51,605 bases of DNA from Pseudomonadota bacterium (GTDB lineage Bacteria > Myxococcota_A > UBA796 > GCA-2862545), in assembly GCA_002862545.1 (NCBI GenBank), contig PKDJ01000042.1, positions 1 to 51,605 on the forward strand, given 5' to 3'. How positions within the stretch are numbered: the first letter of the stretch is position 1; each line of letters opens with the position of its first letter. The translations under genes were made by a program, and so were the position numbers. Positions 25,061-35,290 of the stretch are shown one piece after another. The notes below the pieces were generated by a model. The model searched no databases. It worked only from the letters and a program-made list of their open reading frames with translations, and was not told the DNA's origin.

Positions 25061-25591
25061 TCAGGGGAGCTGCGCGAGAGCAGCGACGAGCTCGTCGCGG
25101 GTGACGCCGTAGCGGTTGAGCCGTCGAAGGAGCTGCCGTGCGTTGCCGTAGCCGATGCCGAGGGCCTGGCCGAGCGCCACGCGACGAGCGCGCGATCCTG
25201 GTCCGGTGAGCCCGTGAGCCCACAGGTCGGCGGTGTGGAACTCGCTCCGCGCGGTGGCGGTTCCAGGGCGGGCGCGCGCCAGGGCCGCCCGCACGGCAGC
25301 CGGCGAGGCATGCTCCACGCCGATGTCACCATCTCGGGTGCACTCGGCGCGCGTGAGATGGGCATGCCGGCACGGACCGACCATCGCCTCCACTCGCCTG
25401 CGGATCTGCTCACCGGCGGGGTCGGGATCGGTGAAGACGACGAGCCCCCGGGTGGCGTGCGCCCGTCGCAGGCGAGCCTCGACATCGACCCCGAAGGCGT
25501 GGCCACCAGTGCACAGGACGTCCGCCTCGACGGCTCGGTGCACTGCAACCGCGTCAGACGGGCCCTCGACGACCACCATCTCGGCGATCAC
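25061..25591 (-). CDS. rnmV: RNase M5-like TOPRIM protein
   Basis: 176 aa from GTG 25591 (AAGGGG 6 nt upstream); upstream residues are not protein-like. A TOPRIM fold: catalytic Glu9 in VVVEGPSDA, acidic pair FTDPD (53-57), GVEHA (91-95). These are the hallmarks of RNase M5, which trims 5S rRNA precursors in Firmicutes: RAVEADVL, RRHATRGLVVFTDPDPAGEQIRR and a C-terminal helical part (GIGYGNARQLLRRLNRYGVTRDELVAAL). Length is close to the usual 180-190 aa. No 5S rRNA gene is in the window. It could act on other structured RNAs. Confidence 0.85.
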   Translation of the reverse strand: MIAEMVVVEGPSDAVAVHRAVEADVLCTGGHAFGVDVEARLRRAHATRGLVVFTDPDPAGEQIRRRVEAMVGPCRHAHLTRAECTRDGDIGVEHASPAAVRAALARARPGTATARSEFHTADLWAHGLTGPGSRARRVALGQALGIGYGNARQLLRRLNRYGVTRDELVAALAQLP

Positions 25592-25770
25592 GGAGAGCCC
25601 CTTCGGGCTGCCGGCGCGGGTGTGGACCCGCGCATCGGCTCTGGGCAGAGCGTCGTCATCTCGGGACGATAGCCCCTCTCGGTGCAGGTTGCTCGCCCCA
25701 GGAGGCGTCACGAGCGGACGCACGGTCGCAGCAAGGTGTGGCCCGAGACTGGCGTGAGGTCCTCGTAGGC

Positions 25771-25800
25771 TTGACGACGGCCCCGCGAGTCCACTAAGGG
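25771..25800 (+). promoter_or_regulatory. Possible promoter for zinc-ribbon/AgmX-like gene
   Basis: TTGACG at 25771-25776, an 18-nt spacer and a weak TAAGGG at 25795-25800, lying 63 nt before the ATG at 25864. Confidence 0.35.
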
Positions 25801-25863
25801 CCCCGCTCGCACGGCCTGGTCTACGAGTCCGAAGTCCAGTTGGCCCGAGCTGTTGGAGCGTCC

Positions 25864-27294
<1,431 letters not shown>

Positions 27295-27385
27295 GCGATT
27301 TGCGTCGTCTGGGTCGTCGCTGCGCACGGGGTGTGTAAGCGCGCGACGGCTCGCCCGTTGATGGAGCGTCCCGACGGGAGGCTCC

Positions 27386-28168
27386 ATGCTCCGGCACCGC
27401 GTTCGTCCGCGTCAGCGGCCCACTGCTCGACCGATTCGTCCGCCACGAGCCGCGAGTCGGGCGCGGGCCGTGGAGTCGGTAGAGCCGGCGGGTGAGGAGC
27501 GGCCCGCCCCGCTGCTCGAGATGCTCTCGGTCGTCGACTACGATGCGAGGGTGGCGGAGGAGGACCCGCTCCCTGTCGTCGGTCCGCCGCGGGTCGTGAC
27601 CTCGCGACCAAGGCTCTGTCCAGCGGTGCTTCCTGTGATCGAGGAACCCCGAGTCTCCTCCCCGTGGCTTCCTGCGCTCGCGGTCGTCGGTGTGCTGACC
27701 CTGCTGTCGGTGGGGATCACGATCACGCTGGGGCTGCTGCTGCTGCTGGGCTTGCAGGAGCAGCCGTCGGAGCCGTCAGCACCGCCGATCGCTGCAGTGG
27801 TCGAGCCCGTGCACGTGGTCGAGCACCGCCCGAGTCCCGACGCGCTGATCGAGGCGGCGACGGCCCGCCCGCCCGCTGCGTCCTCCGAGCCTGCCGTCGT
27901 GGCTCCCGCTTTGGTGGAGCCCGTGAGCGGTCCGGTCGAGCTCTTCTTCCCCCCCGACCTGCCCGTCTCGGCGGTCAAGCTGCACTGCGATGACGGAACC
28001 ACGGGGGAGGCGACTGCGATCGGCGGTCGTGCCCTGCTGGAGGCGGTCCCCGACACGGGCTGTCACGTGCGCTTCGCAGGAGCAGTGCCGACGCGTTTTC
28101 CGGTCGAGCCCGGTGACGTGCTGCGCTGTAGGTTCGATGGCCTCGTGCCCATCGGGTGCAGCGCGTGA
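27386..28168 (+). CDS. Single-TM protein of unknown function
   Basis: 260 aa, ATG with GGGAGG 5 nt upstream. A basic, Arg/Pro-rich N-terminus (cytoplasmic), one strong TM helix at about residues 95-120 (ALAVVGVLTLLSVGITITLGLLLLLG), a Pro/Val linker, then a C-terminal domain of about 75 residues (PVELFFPPDLPVSAVKLHCDDG ... CHVRFAGAVP ... CRFDGLVPIGC) with four Cys and a beta-rich look. The C-terminal domain may be a PEGA-like beta-sandwich, but that is a guess. Type II membrane topology. It follows the AgmX-like gene by 91 nt and precedes the radical SAM locus. Confidence 0.78.
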   Translation: MLRHRVRPRQRPTARPIRPPRAASRARAVESVEPAGEERPAPLLEMLSVVDYDARVAEEDPLPVVGPPRVVTSRPRLCPAVLPVIEEPRVSSPWLPALAVVGVLTLLSVGITITLGLLLLLGLQEQPSEPSAPPIAAVVEPVHVVEHRPSPDALIEAATARPPAASSEPAVVAPALVEPVSGPVELFFPPDLPVSAVKLHCDDGTTGEATAIGGRALLEAVPDTGCHVRFAGAVPTRFPVEPGDVLRCRFDGLVPIGCSA

Positions 28169-28178
28169 GCCGTCGAGG

Positions 28179-28242
28179 GCGCGCCTAGAGGTAGACTAGG
28201 CGCATGGAGAGTCCGTGGTGATACTCAATGCCCTAGGCGCGC
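28179..28242 (+). promoter_or_regulatory. Three-part inverted repeat able to form alternative hairpins
   Basis: GCGCGCCTAG (28179-28188) is complementary both to CTAGGCGC (28196-28203; 8-bp stem, 7-nt loop) and to CTAGGCGCGC (28233-28242; 10-bp stem). The second pairing encloses the GGAGA ribosome site (28206-28210) and GTG start (28215) of the 61-codon ORF. The two stems are mutually exclusive. The first could also terminate the previous gene, though no U-tract follows it. Confidence 0.55.
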
Positions 28243-28400
28243 TTGCAACCCCGACCGTCAGCCTGGAGGGCCACTGCGCCGGTCGCGTCAACGGTGTGCT
28301 CGAAGAGTGCGCGTCGACGGCCCGCATCGTGGCTCTCACTCCTGCGGAGAACGGGACTGGCCGGTCCGGAGACCCACACTGGACAGCGGAGGCGCCGTGA
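28215..28400 (+). CDS. Candidate precursor peptide (61 aa) coupled to radical SAM gene
   Basis: 61 aa including the GTG start. GGAGA lies 4 nt upstream of GTG 28215 (7 nt from the next in-frame GTG). The stop TGA at 28398-28400 overlaps the radical SAM gene's GTG as GTGA. The peptide begins MVILNALGALATPTVSLEGHC, has two Cys, and ends NGTGRSGDPHWTAEAP. Its codons are GC-rich at third positions, but less so than in the neighbours. It may be a RiPP-like substrate of the enzyme, a small protein, or only a coupling leader. No family is recognised. Confidence 0.5.
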   Translation: MVILNALGALATPTVSLEGHCAGRVNGVLEECASTARIVALTPAENGTGRSGDPHWTAEAP

Positions 28401-29548
28401 CCGAGCGGATGCTCGAGCTCTCGATTCCCCCTCACCCGCGCTACGTCGTGTGGGAGCTGACCCTGCGCTGTGATCTGGCCTGCCGGCACTGCGGCAGCCG
28501 AGCCGGCAAGCCGCGGCAGGAGGAGCTGTCTCTCGACGAGGCCCTCGAGGTGGCTGACCAGCTGCAGGCCGCCGGAACGCAGGAGATCACCTTCATCGGG
28601 GGGGAGGCCTACCTGTGGACCCGGTGGCTGGAGCTGGTGCGTGCCGTCGCGGATCGGGGCATCCGGCCGACGATGACGAGCGGCGCGCGGCAGCTCTCGG
28701 CGTCCGTTGCCCAGGCCGCGGCCGATGCAGGCATGCAGGCGATCAGTGTCTCGGTGGACGGACTGGAGGCCACCCACGATCGCCTCCGGAACCTGAAGGG
28801 AAGTCACCGGGCGGCGCTGGCCGCCATCGGTCACATCGCCGCTGCGGGCATGGAGCCGTACGCGAACACGCAGTTCAACCGCCTGAACTTGGCTGAGGTC
28901 GAGCCGCTTGGCGAGCAGCTCTTCGACGCGGGGGTCCGTGCCTGGCAGGTGCAGCTCACCGGACCGATGGGTCGTGCGGCGGACCGCCCGGAGTGGCTGC
29001 TGCAGCCCTACGATCTCCTCGAGCTCTTTCCGCGGCTCGCAGCCGTGGCGGAGAGAGCACGAGAGCGCGGCGTGATCGTCGATGCGGCGAACAACCTCGG
29101 CTACTACGGACCCTACGAGCACCTGCTGCGTCGCTCCCACTGGAAGGGCTGCTCCGCGGGCCGCTACATCCTCGGCATCGAGGCGAACGGAGACGTGAAG
29201 GGCTGTCCCAGCCTGCCGAGTGCTCCCTACGTCGGTGGTAACCTCCGAGAGTCGACCTTGGCCGAGGTGTGGGAGACCGCGCTGCTGGCATTCACCCGCA
29301 ACCGGGGCACCGAGGATCTGTGGGGCTTCTGCAGCGGCTGCTACTACGCAGACGTGTGCCGCGGGGGATGCTCCTGGACCTCGCACACGATGCTCGGTCG
29401 CCGTGGCAACATGCCGTACTGCCACCACCGCGCCCTCGAGCTCGAGAGCCGCGGGCGCCGGGAGCGCCTCGAGAAGGTGGAGGCGGCGCCCGGCCAGCCC
29501 TTCGACTTTGGTCGGTTCAGGGTGATCGAGGAAGACATCCCTGCCTGA
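28397..29548 (+). CDS. Radical SAM/SPASM enzyme
   Basis: 383 aa from GTG 28397, with GGAGG 6 nt upstream. The radical SAM cluster motif is CDLACRHC (Cys25, Cys29, Cys32). GGEAYL near residue 70 is the SAM-binding GGE. The C-terminus is a SPASM domain: Cys252 (KGCSAGRY), Cys270 (VKGCPSLPS), GNLRESTLAEVWE, then a Cys cluster (WGFCSGCYYADVCRGGCSW ... PYCHH). SPASM enzymes mature ribosomal peptides or proteins (PqqE, AlbA, anaerobic sulfatase maturase). The overlapping upstream ORF is a natural candidate substrate. Convergent with the Lon-like gene 12 nt away. Confidence 0.93.
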   Translation: MTERMLELSIPPHPRYVVWELTLRCDLACRHCGSRAGKPRQEELSLDEALEVADQLQAAGTQEITFIGGEAYLWTRWLELVRAVADRGIRPTMTSGARQLSASVAQAAADAGMQAISVSVDGLEATHDRLRNLKGSHRAALAAIGHIAAAGMEPYANTQFNRLNLAEVEPLGEQLFDAGVRAWQVQLTGPMGRAADRPEWLLQPYDLLELFPRLAAVAERARERGVIVDAANNLGYYGPYEHLLRRSHWKGCSAGRYILGIEANGDVKGCPSLPSAPYVGGNLRESTLAEVWETALLAFTRNRGTEDLWGFCSGCYYADVCRGGCSWTSHTMLGRRGNMPYCHHRALELESRGRRERLEKVEAAPGQPFDFGRFRVIEEDIPA

Positions 29549-29560
29549 TCCTCGCTGCGG

Positions 29561-31891
29561 TCAGTGGCCGAGCTCGAAGAGGTGTCGGGCACCGCTGCGG
29601 GCGGCCTGCACGACCTCGTCGCTGGGCTTACCCGTGAGCAGGGTCAGGGCCTCGCTGAGCTCACTCACGGCCCACACCCGGAAGCGACCCTCACGGGCGG
29701 CGGCCACCACGTCGGGACGCAGGTTGAGGTCGCCGGCGTTCGCCAGCGGCAGGATGCAGCCTTGTCTGCCCGTGAGGCCTGTGGCGACACAGGTGTCGAA
29801 GAAGCCCTCGATCTTCTCGTTCACCGCACCGACGGCCTGAACGTGCCCGTGCTGGTCGACGGCTCCGGTCATCGCGATGCCTTGGTCGAGCGGGACACCG
29901 CTGATCGCAGAGAGGAGGCAGCACGCCTCCGCCCCGGAGGCCGAGTCTCCGTCGATACCGCCGTAGCTCTGCTCGAAGGCGATGGAGGCCGCGAAGGCCA
30001 GCGGGTGCTCCGGCCGCAGAAGCGTGCGCATCAGGCCCTGCAGGATGTGGAAGGCCTTGGTGTGGATCTGCCCGGAGAGCTCGGCGGCTCCCTCGATGTC
30101 GAGCGTCCCCTCCGCACCAGGTGCTACGGTCGCGGTGATCCGGCTGGGGAAGCCATAGGTGAGCTGCCCAGCACGCGTGACGGCCAGTCCGTTGATCTGG
30201 CCCACCCGGTGGCCCTCCGTCTCGATGCGGAGAACCCCTCGGAGTACGCGCTCTCGGAACAGCCGTCCGGGCTGACCGGCGCGGGACTTGGTGCGTGCGA
30301 TGGCCGCAGTCACGTCCTGGGCGCCGACCTCGGAGCGCTCGTCGCGGCGTGCGAGCCAGACGGCCTCCCGAGCGAGGTCCACCACGCGGCCGAAGCGAGC
30401 GGTGAGGCGCTCGGGCTGTGCGGCGATCCGAGAGCTGTGCTCCAGCAGGCCCGCGACGGCACCGGCGGTGAGCGGTGGCAGGGCTTCGCGCTGCGCGATG
30501 CGCGCGAGGACGCGCGACACGAGCAGGCAGCTCTCGGGGGTTCGTGGGAGCACGTCGTCGAAGTCGACCAAGACCTTGAAGAGGTTCTTGAAGTCCGGAT
30601 CTTGGGCATCGAGCGCCATGTAGACGCCGTGGTTGCCGAGGAGGACGACCTTCACGTTCACCGGGAGTGGCTCGGGCTTGATGCACGGCTGCCGCAGGGT
30701 CGACGGCGCGCGCTCGCCTGGAGTGAGCTCGATCTGCCCGGTGCGAAGGGTTCGGGTCAGGGCCTTCCAGGCACCTGGCGTCTGGGCGAGCTCACGGGCG
30801 TCGACGATCAAGGTGCCGCCGTCGGCCTGGAGCAGAGAGCCACCATGGAGGGCCATGTGGCCGGCTTGGGGGCGGCCGTCGGGACCGGGCACAGGATCGA
30901 TCGCGCCGAGCAGGGACTGCACCGAGGGCGCGTTCTCGATGATCACCGGCCGCTCTGGGTCTCCCTCGCTGTGTACACCGATCGGATTGAGCGCATACAG
31001 CTGAACGAAGTCGGGCTCGTCGAGGCTCCCGAGGCGACTGGCGAGGACGTCCTCGACGATGGCGCGGACGTGTGAGGCGGCCTCGGGAAAGGCCTCGACG
31101 ATCGGCCGCCCGGCTTCCTCGAGGGCGGCTGCCGCGAGGGAGCGCAGGGCGTCGCCGAGGGCGGCGCGGTGGCGGGCGGCGATGGCGGCCGCCTTCGCGT
31201 GGAAGGCCTTGGCTGCTGCGGCCATCCCCCGGGCCCGCAGCTGGAGCGCCTGCAGATCCTGCTGCGTGAGCGTTCCGGCCTCGACGGCGGCCTGGACGGC
31301 ATCTGGGGTCGCGGGCTCCCCATCCACCAGCGGCAGCAGGACGGGGCGTGGTGGACCATCCTGGGGCTGCTCGTAGGCGAGCGCGAGGCCCTCCGCCGCG
31401 AGCTGGGCCTCGAGCGGCTCGCGCAGGGCCCGCACCTCCACGTCGACCTGCTGCTGAATCGCCTGTCGCTCGTCGGCGATGGCGTCAGGGGTCACCACCT
31501 CGTGCAGATCGTCGGCAATGAAGGCACAGAGTGCGTCGATCGCGTCGACCAGGGCGCGCCCTCGGCCGCGGGGCACGGCGATGCGCCGCGGCCGATCCGG
31601 AGCGGCGAAGTCGTGCGCATAGAGCTGGTCGCTCGCCTGAGGGCGGGCAGTGGTCAGCGTGGCGAGGTGGTCACGAACGAGGGTCAGGCGGCCTGTACCG
31701 ACCAGTCCGCGAACGAACACGTTCTGGCCGGGGGCGTCGATCTCGAGACCAAAGCGGAGCGCCTCGACGGCGTGGTCCTGGCAGACCACGCCGTGGACGG
31801 GCTCCAGCTCGTCTGTCGTCGTGAAGCCCAGCGAGTCCGGATCGCACGTCCAGCGCAGGGCATCGGGGGAGAGTGGGTCGGGTGTAGACAT
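29561..31891 (-). CDS. Lon-like ATP-dependent protease (YcbZ/LonP-related)
   Basis: 776 aa. An N-terminal AAA region starts SLGFTTTDELEPVHGVVCQDHAVEALRFGLEI and has GLVGTGR, the family's Walker-A-like loop with Arg in place of Lys, as in other YcbZ-type proteins. The middle includes a coiled region and EFGNHGVYM-type motifs (LLGNHGVYMALDAQDPDFKNLFKVLVDFDD). The C-terminal protease domain has catalytic Ser650 (GGIDGDSASG) and Lys693 (VNEKIEGFF), 43 residues apart, exactly the Ser-Lys spacing of E. coli Lon (679/722). Role: ATP-driven or ATP-modulated protein quality control, cytoplasmic. No ribosome site is seen before the ATG. Confidence 0.92.
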   Translation of the reverse strand: MSTPDPLSPDALRWTCDPDSLGFTTTDELEPVHGVVCQDHAVEALRFGLEIDAPGQNVFVRGLVGTGRLTLVRDHLATLTTARPQASDQLYAHDFAAPDRPRRIAVPRGRGRALVDAIDALCAFIADDLHEVVTPDAIADERQAIQQQVDVEVRALREPLEAQLAAEGLALAYEQPQDGPPRPVLLPLVDGEPATPDAVQAAVEAGTLTQQDLQALQLRARGMAAAAKAFHAKAAAIAARHRAALGDALRSLAAAALEEAGRPIVEAFPEAASHVRAIVEDVLASRLGSLDEPDFVQLYALNPIGVHSEGDPERPVIIENAPSVQSLLGAIDPVPGPDGRPQAGHMALHGGSLLQADGGTLIVDARELAQTPGAWKALTRTLRTGQIELTPGERAPSTLRQPCIKPEPLPVNVKVVLLGNHGVYMALDAQDPDFKNLFKVLVDFDDVLPRTPESCLLVSRVLARIAQREALPPLTAGAVAGLLEHSSRIAAQPERLTARFGRVVDLAREAVWLARRDERSEVGAQDVTAAIARTKSRAGQPGRLFRERVLRGVLRIETEGHRVGQINGLAVTRAGQLTYGFPSRITATVAPGAEGTLDIEGAAELSGQIHTKAFHILQGLMRTLLRPEHPLAFAASIAFEQSYGGIDGDSASGAEACCLLSAISGVPLDQGIAMTGAVDQHGHVQAVGAVNEKIEGFFDTCVATGLTGRQGCILPLANAGDLNLRPDVVAAAREGRFRVWAVSELSEALTLLTGKPSDEVVQAARSGARHLFELGH

Positions 31892-31897
31892 GGCGCG

Positions 31898-31903
31898 AGC
31901 ATA
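31898..31903 (-). promoter_or_regulatory. TATGCT box; possible leaderless start of Lon-like gene
   Basis: TATGCT on the minus strand ends 6 nt before the ATG at 31891, with TCGACC 18 nt further upstream. Transcription would begin at or near the ATG, giving a leaderless mRNA; this fits the absence of a ribosome site. Confidence 0.45.
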
Positions 31904-32135
31904 CAGGCAGCCGCCGCTGGCGGTCGACCCTCGGCCGCTTCACTGGTGCTGAGCGCGACACGAGTGGGCGCGCCTCGACCGAGGCAGGTTGTCGCTGCCG
32001 TTCAGAGTTGAGGGACGACGCTGGCTACGCAAGAGACGTCAGGCGCGGTCTCGTTGGCGCATCCCCAACTTGGGAAGTCGCGCCTACCGCGATAAGCGCC
32101 CGAAGCGTGCGATGCTCGCACCCGGAGGATGGATC

Positions 32136-32894
32136 ATGGGCCTGCTCGATCGTACACAGGAGTGGCACGACGCGCTGGACGCCTGGCAGGGCATTCCCGA
32201 CAAGCCTCCTGCAGAATACCGCACGCGCTCTCGTGGCTTTCAGGTCATGGAGAACGACTTCATCGAGCGGTGGTTCGCAACCTCGCACTGGGTGATGCCC
32301 GGCGTGTGGTTCATTCCGGTCATCACGCTCTGCCTCTGGCTCTCCCACAGCGTCGAGGGGCTGGAGCTGTGGCTCTCGAGCGTGCTCTTCGTGGTCGGGA
32401 TGCTCGCGTGGACCCTCGTGGAGTACGTCCTCCACCGCTGGCTGTTCCACCTGCCGCCCGTCAACATCCGCTGGATCAAGGAGATCCAGTACACGATGCA
32501 CGGCTACCACCACGACTTCCCCGACGATCCGGGCCGCTTGGTGGCACCGCCGGTGCTGTCGTGGCCGATCGCGGCGGTGCTCGTGGCGCTGTACTGGCCG
32601 GTCTTCGGTGCCTGGGCCCCAGCGCTCTTCGCAGGAACGGTGGCCGGCTACCTCGGGTACGACTGGGTGCACTACTACACCCACCACGCCGTGCCGAAGA
32701 ACCGGCTCGGCAAGTTCATGCGCAAGTTCCACATCGAGCACCACTTCCGGATCGCGGGCAGCCAGTTCGGTCTGTCCAGCCCCGTCTGGGACTACTTCTT
32801 CGGCACCTTCTGGACGACGCGTGCGTTCAAGCACAACCGTCACCCGAAGAGCATGGCCAAGGTCGGCCCCGAGGCGACGCCCGGCGCCAAGTAG
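32136..32894 (+). CDS. Fatty acid hydroxylase superfamily protein
   Basis: 252 aa from ATG 32136 (GGAGGA 5 nt upstream). A di-iron membrane oxygenase of the sterol desaturase/fatty acid 2-hydroxylase (Fah1/Scs7) type. Histidine clusters: EYVLHRWLFH, HGYHHDF, HYYTHH and HIEHH, with about four TM helices between (VWFIPVITLCLWL; LWLSSVLFVVGMLAW; WPIAAVLVALYW; LFAGTVAGYLGYDW). RIAGSQFGLSSPVWDYFFGT closes the domain, as in Fah1. It probably hydroxylates an acyl chain of ceramide or another lipid; no sphingolipid genes are near. Convergent with the DUF1704 gene, 12 nt apart. Confidence 0.9.
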   Translation: MGLLDRTQEWHDALDAWQGIPDKPPAEYRTRSRGFQVMENDFIERWFATSHWVMPGVWFIPVITLCLWLSHSVEGLELWLSSVLFVVGMLAWTLVEYVLHRWLFHLPPVNIRWIKEIQYTMHGYHHDFPDDPGRLVAPPVLSWPIAAVLVALYWPVFGAWAPALFAGTVAGYLGYDWVHYYTHHAVPKNRLGKFMRKFHIEHHFRIAGSQFGLSSPVWDYFFGTFWTTRAFKHNRHPKSMAKVGPEATPGAK

Positions 32895-32906
32895 AGCGGG
32901 CCGCGC

Positions 32907-34139
32907 TCAGGACTCGCGGAAGTCGTCGAGAGACAGTGCCCGCAGGCTGAAGCGATCGTTGTACGCGGCCCATGCGAGGTAGGCTGCCAGGCAGGCCGTG
33001 TTGTGCGCCCAGGCGGGCATCACCGGGCCGTAGGTGAGCGTGCCGTCCCTGAAGAAGGGCTCGAGCTCTAGGGCATCTCCGAGCGTCATGCGGCCCGAGA
33101 AGAGCACGCGGATCAGCTCGTCGCGGCCCGCTTGGCCCGCCTCGAGCAGGAAGGTGTGCACCCGGAAGAGTCCGCGGAGGTACACGACATCCTTGGTGAA
33201 GACCACCCGACCTCGCACGTCTCCACCGCGGAAGATGCGCCGGGCCGAGTGGAAGGCCTCGGTGTCCCTCTGACCCGCTTCCTGGAAGAGATGGAAGACC
33301 TCGATGAAGTCTGCCCCATCGAGGGCGGCCTGGATCGCGACGATGCGAAGTGCGATGCGGCGGAGCCGGAACAGGTCCATCGTGTCGGTGATCATCTCGG
33401 CGAAGGTCGCGAGTCCCTCCTGCGCGAGTGTGGTGCGAGCGGTCGACAGCCCGAGTGCCGAGAGCACAGGCTGAGCCCGCCCGGCGCGCTTGGTTGCGCT
33501 GTGGACCAGGGCCTCGTGCTCGATGAGCTGTGCCACCTCCGTGGGGCTGAAGCGAGCGCCGGTGCGCAGAGCGACACGGCGTGAGCCGGCGGCGGCCTTC
33601 GACGTCAGCCGCTCGTCCAGCTCCACAGGCAGCGGTGCGTCGACGAAGACCTCTGACAGGGCCTGGCGGATCGCAGCGGCCGCCTCGGCGTCCGAGAGGG
33701 TCTCTGCGGGTGCGCCGAGGCGGGGACGGACCGAGCGCTCCACGAAGTGCTTGGCAGCCTCGAGGTGGGTCGGAGCGCCGGGATGGAGGGCCTGTCGGGG
33801 CTGTCCGTACAGGGCGATGGCGTGCTGCGTGAACGCGGGTGTGTGGGCGCCCTGGAGCATCTGGGCCGTGTCGATCACAGCCCGGGCGGTGCGGGCGAGG
33901 AAGCGCTCGAGAGGGTGGCCCTCGTCCAGGACCGCGAGGAGCTGACGCAGGCTGTCGACCACCTCCGAGAGGTCGACGTCGACCTGCGGGGGACGGGGCA
34001 GCTCGGGCTGCCCGGCCCGCATCGAGGCCAGGAAGCGCTCCTCGACCTCTGGGGGCCACCCGAGCGTGGTCAGGACCTTCACCCTGCGGGCCAGCTTCAC
34101 CAGCCGGCGGTCGCGCCGAGTGAGGTCCTGCAGGTCCAC
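32907..34139 (-). CDS. DUF1704 (QEGLA motif) protein with HEALVH metallopeptidase motif
   Basis: 410 aa from GTG 34137-34139, one nt after the Rieske stop (TGAAGTG), so co-translated. HEALVH at 208-213 is a metallopeptidase HExxH. QEGLA at 240-244 (LAQEGLATFAEMITD) supplies the Glu of the third ligand region. This matches the family annotated as flavohemoglobin expression-modulating QEGLA proteins (DUF1704), to which eukaryotic tubulin carboxypeptidases of the MATCAP type are related. Family knowledge suggests a zinc-dependent (carboxy)peptidase, probably cytoplasmic as no signal is seen. The substrate is unknown. It sits in a two-gene operon with the Rieske lipoprotein. Confidence 0.88.
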   Translation of the reverse strand: MDLQDLTRRDRRLVKLARRVKVLTTLGWPPEVEERFLASMRAGQPELPRPPQVDVDLSEVVDSLRQLLAVLDEGHPLERFLARTARAVIDTAQMLQGAHTPAFTQHAIALYGQPRQALHPGAPTHLEAAKHFVERSVRPRLGAPAETLSDAEAAAAIRQALSEVFVDAPLPVELDERLTSKAAAGSRRVALRTGARFSPTEVAQLIEHEALVHSATKRAGRAQPVLSALGLSTARTTLAQEGLATFAEMITDTMDLFRLRRIALRIVAIQAALDGADFIEVFHLFQEAGQRDTEAFHSARRIFRGGDVRGRVVFTKDVVYLRGLFRVHTFLLEAGQAGRDELIRVLFSGRMTLGDALELEPFFRDGTLTYGPVMPAWAHNTACLAAYLAWAAYNDRFSLRALSLDDFRES

Positions 34140-34140
34140 T

Positions 34141-34791
<651 letters not shown>

Positions 34792-34812
34792 GCCTTCCCC
34801 TCCAGTTGCTGG

Positions 34813-34818
34813 AGCTTA
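34813..34818 (-). promoter_or_regulatory. TAAGCT -10-like box
   Basis: TAAGCT on the minus strand, 21 nt before the Rieske ATG at 34791, ahead of a GGAGGGGAAGG ribosome site. Confidence 0.4.
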
Positions 34819-34859
34819 GCGGGTAGGCCTGCCGCAGCACACCTCGAGGCGCGCCGTGC

Positions 34860-35123
34860 TCAGAGTGTGGTCAGGTACAGCGCCACGGCGCCGACGCTGC
34901 AGACGACCAGCGCTACGAGGAGCGCGGTCGAGACGTAGGACGGGCTGGCTGCTGACGCGCCGCTCGCATCGACGGCGAGATTCGCCGCCTTGCTCGGGGC
35001 CTCGGGTGGCGGAGCAGGCGCGGCCTTGCTCTGCTTCGCGCGGGTGAGTGCGAGCAGCTCGGCGAGAGTCTCCGGATCGATCATCTCGGTCGGATCGTCT
35101 TCGTCCTCACGTGCGTGAGACAT
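34860..35123 (-). CDS. Small tail-anchored membrane protein
   Basis: 87 aa from ATG 35123 (GAGGGG 5-6 nt upstream). An acidic N-terminus (MSHAREDEDDPTEMIDPETLAELLAL) is followed by a Lys/Pro/Ala linker (KQSKAAPAPPPEAPSK) and one C-terminal TM helix (STALLVALVVCSVGAVALYLTT) that ends the protein. The architecture means that the N-terminus is cytoplasmic. No recognised family. It sits alone between the Rieske gene and the RNase H gene, from which it diverges. Confidence 0.75.
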   Translation of the reverse strand: MSHAREDEDDPTEMIDPETLAELLALTRAKQSKAAPAPPPEAPSKAANLAVDASGASAASPSYVSTALLVALVVCSVGAVALYLTTL

Positions 35124-35290
35124 GTCACCCCTCTGCGTTGACCCCCATTGTGTACAGCGAGACCACCAGTCTCCGTGACCCTGATCTGACGCGGAGAGGT
35201 GGGCCTGCAGTGTACTGCCGGGTGAGCCCTGCATGACGGTAGGTGGCTGAGAGCGTGTAGACGCCGTAACAGCGGTCGCTGGGAGGATGG

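Noticed and set aside
28181..28203. Stem after the one-TM gene as an intrinsic terminator
   Set aside because: No T-run follows; the third complementary copy suggests a switch instead, though termination is not excluded.
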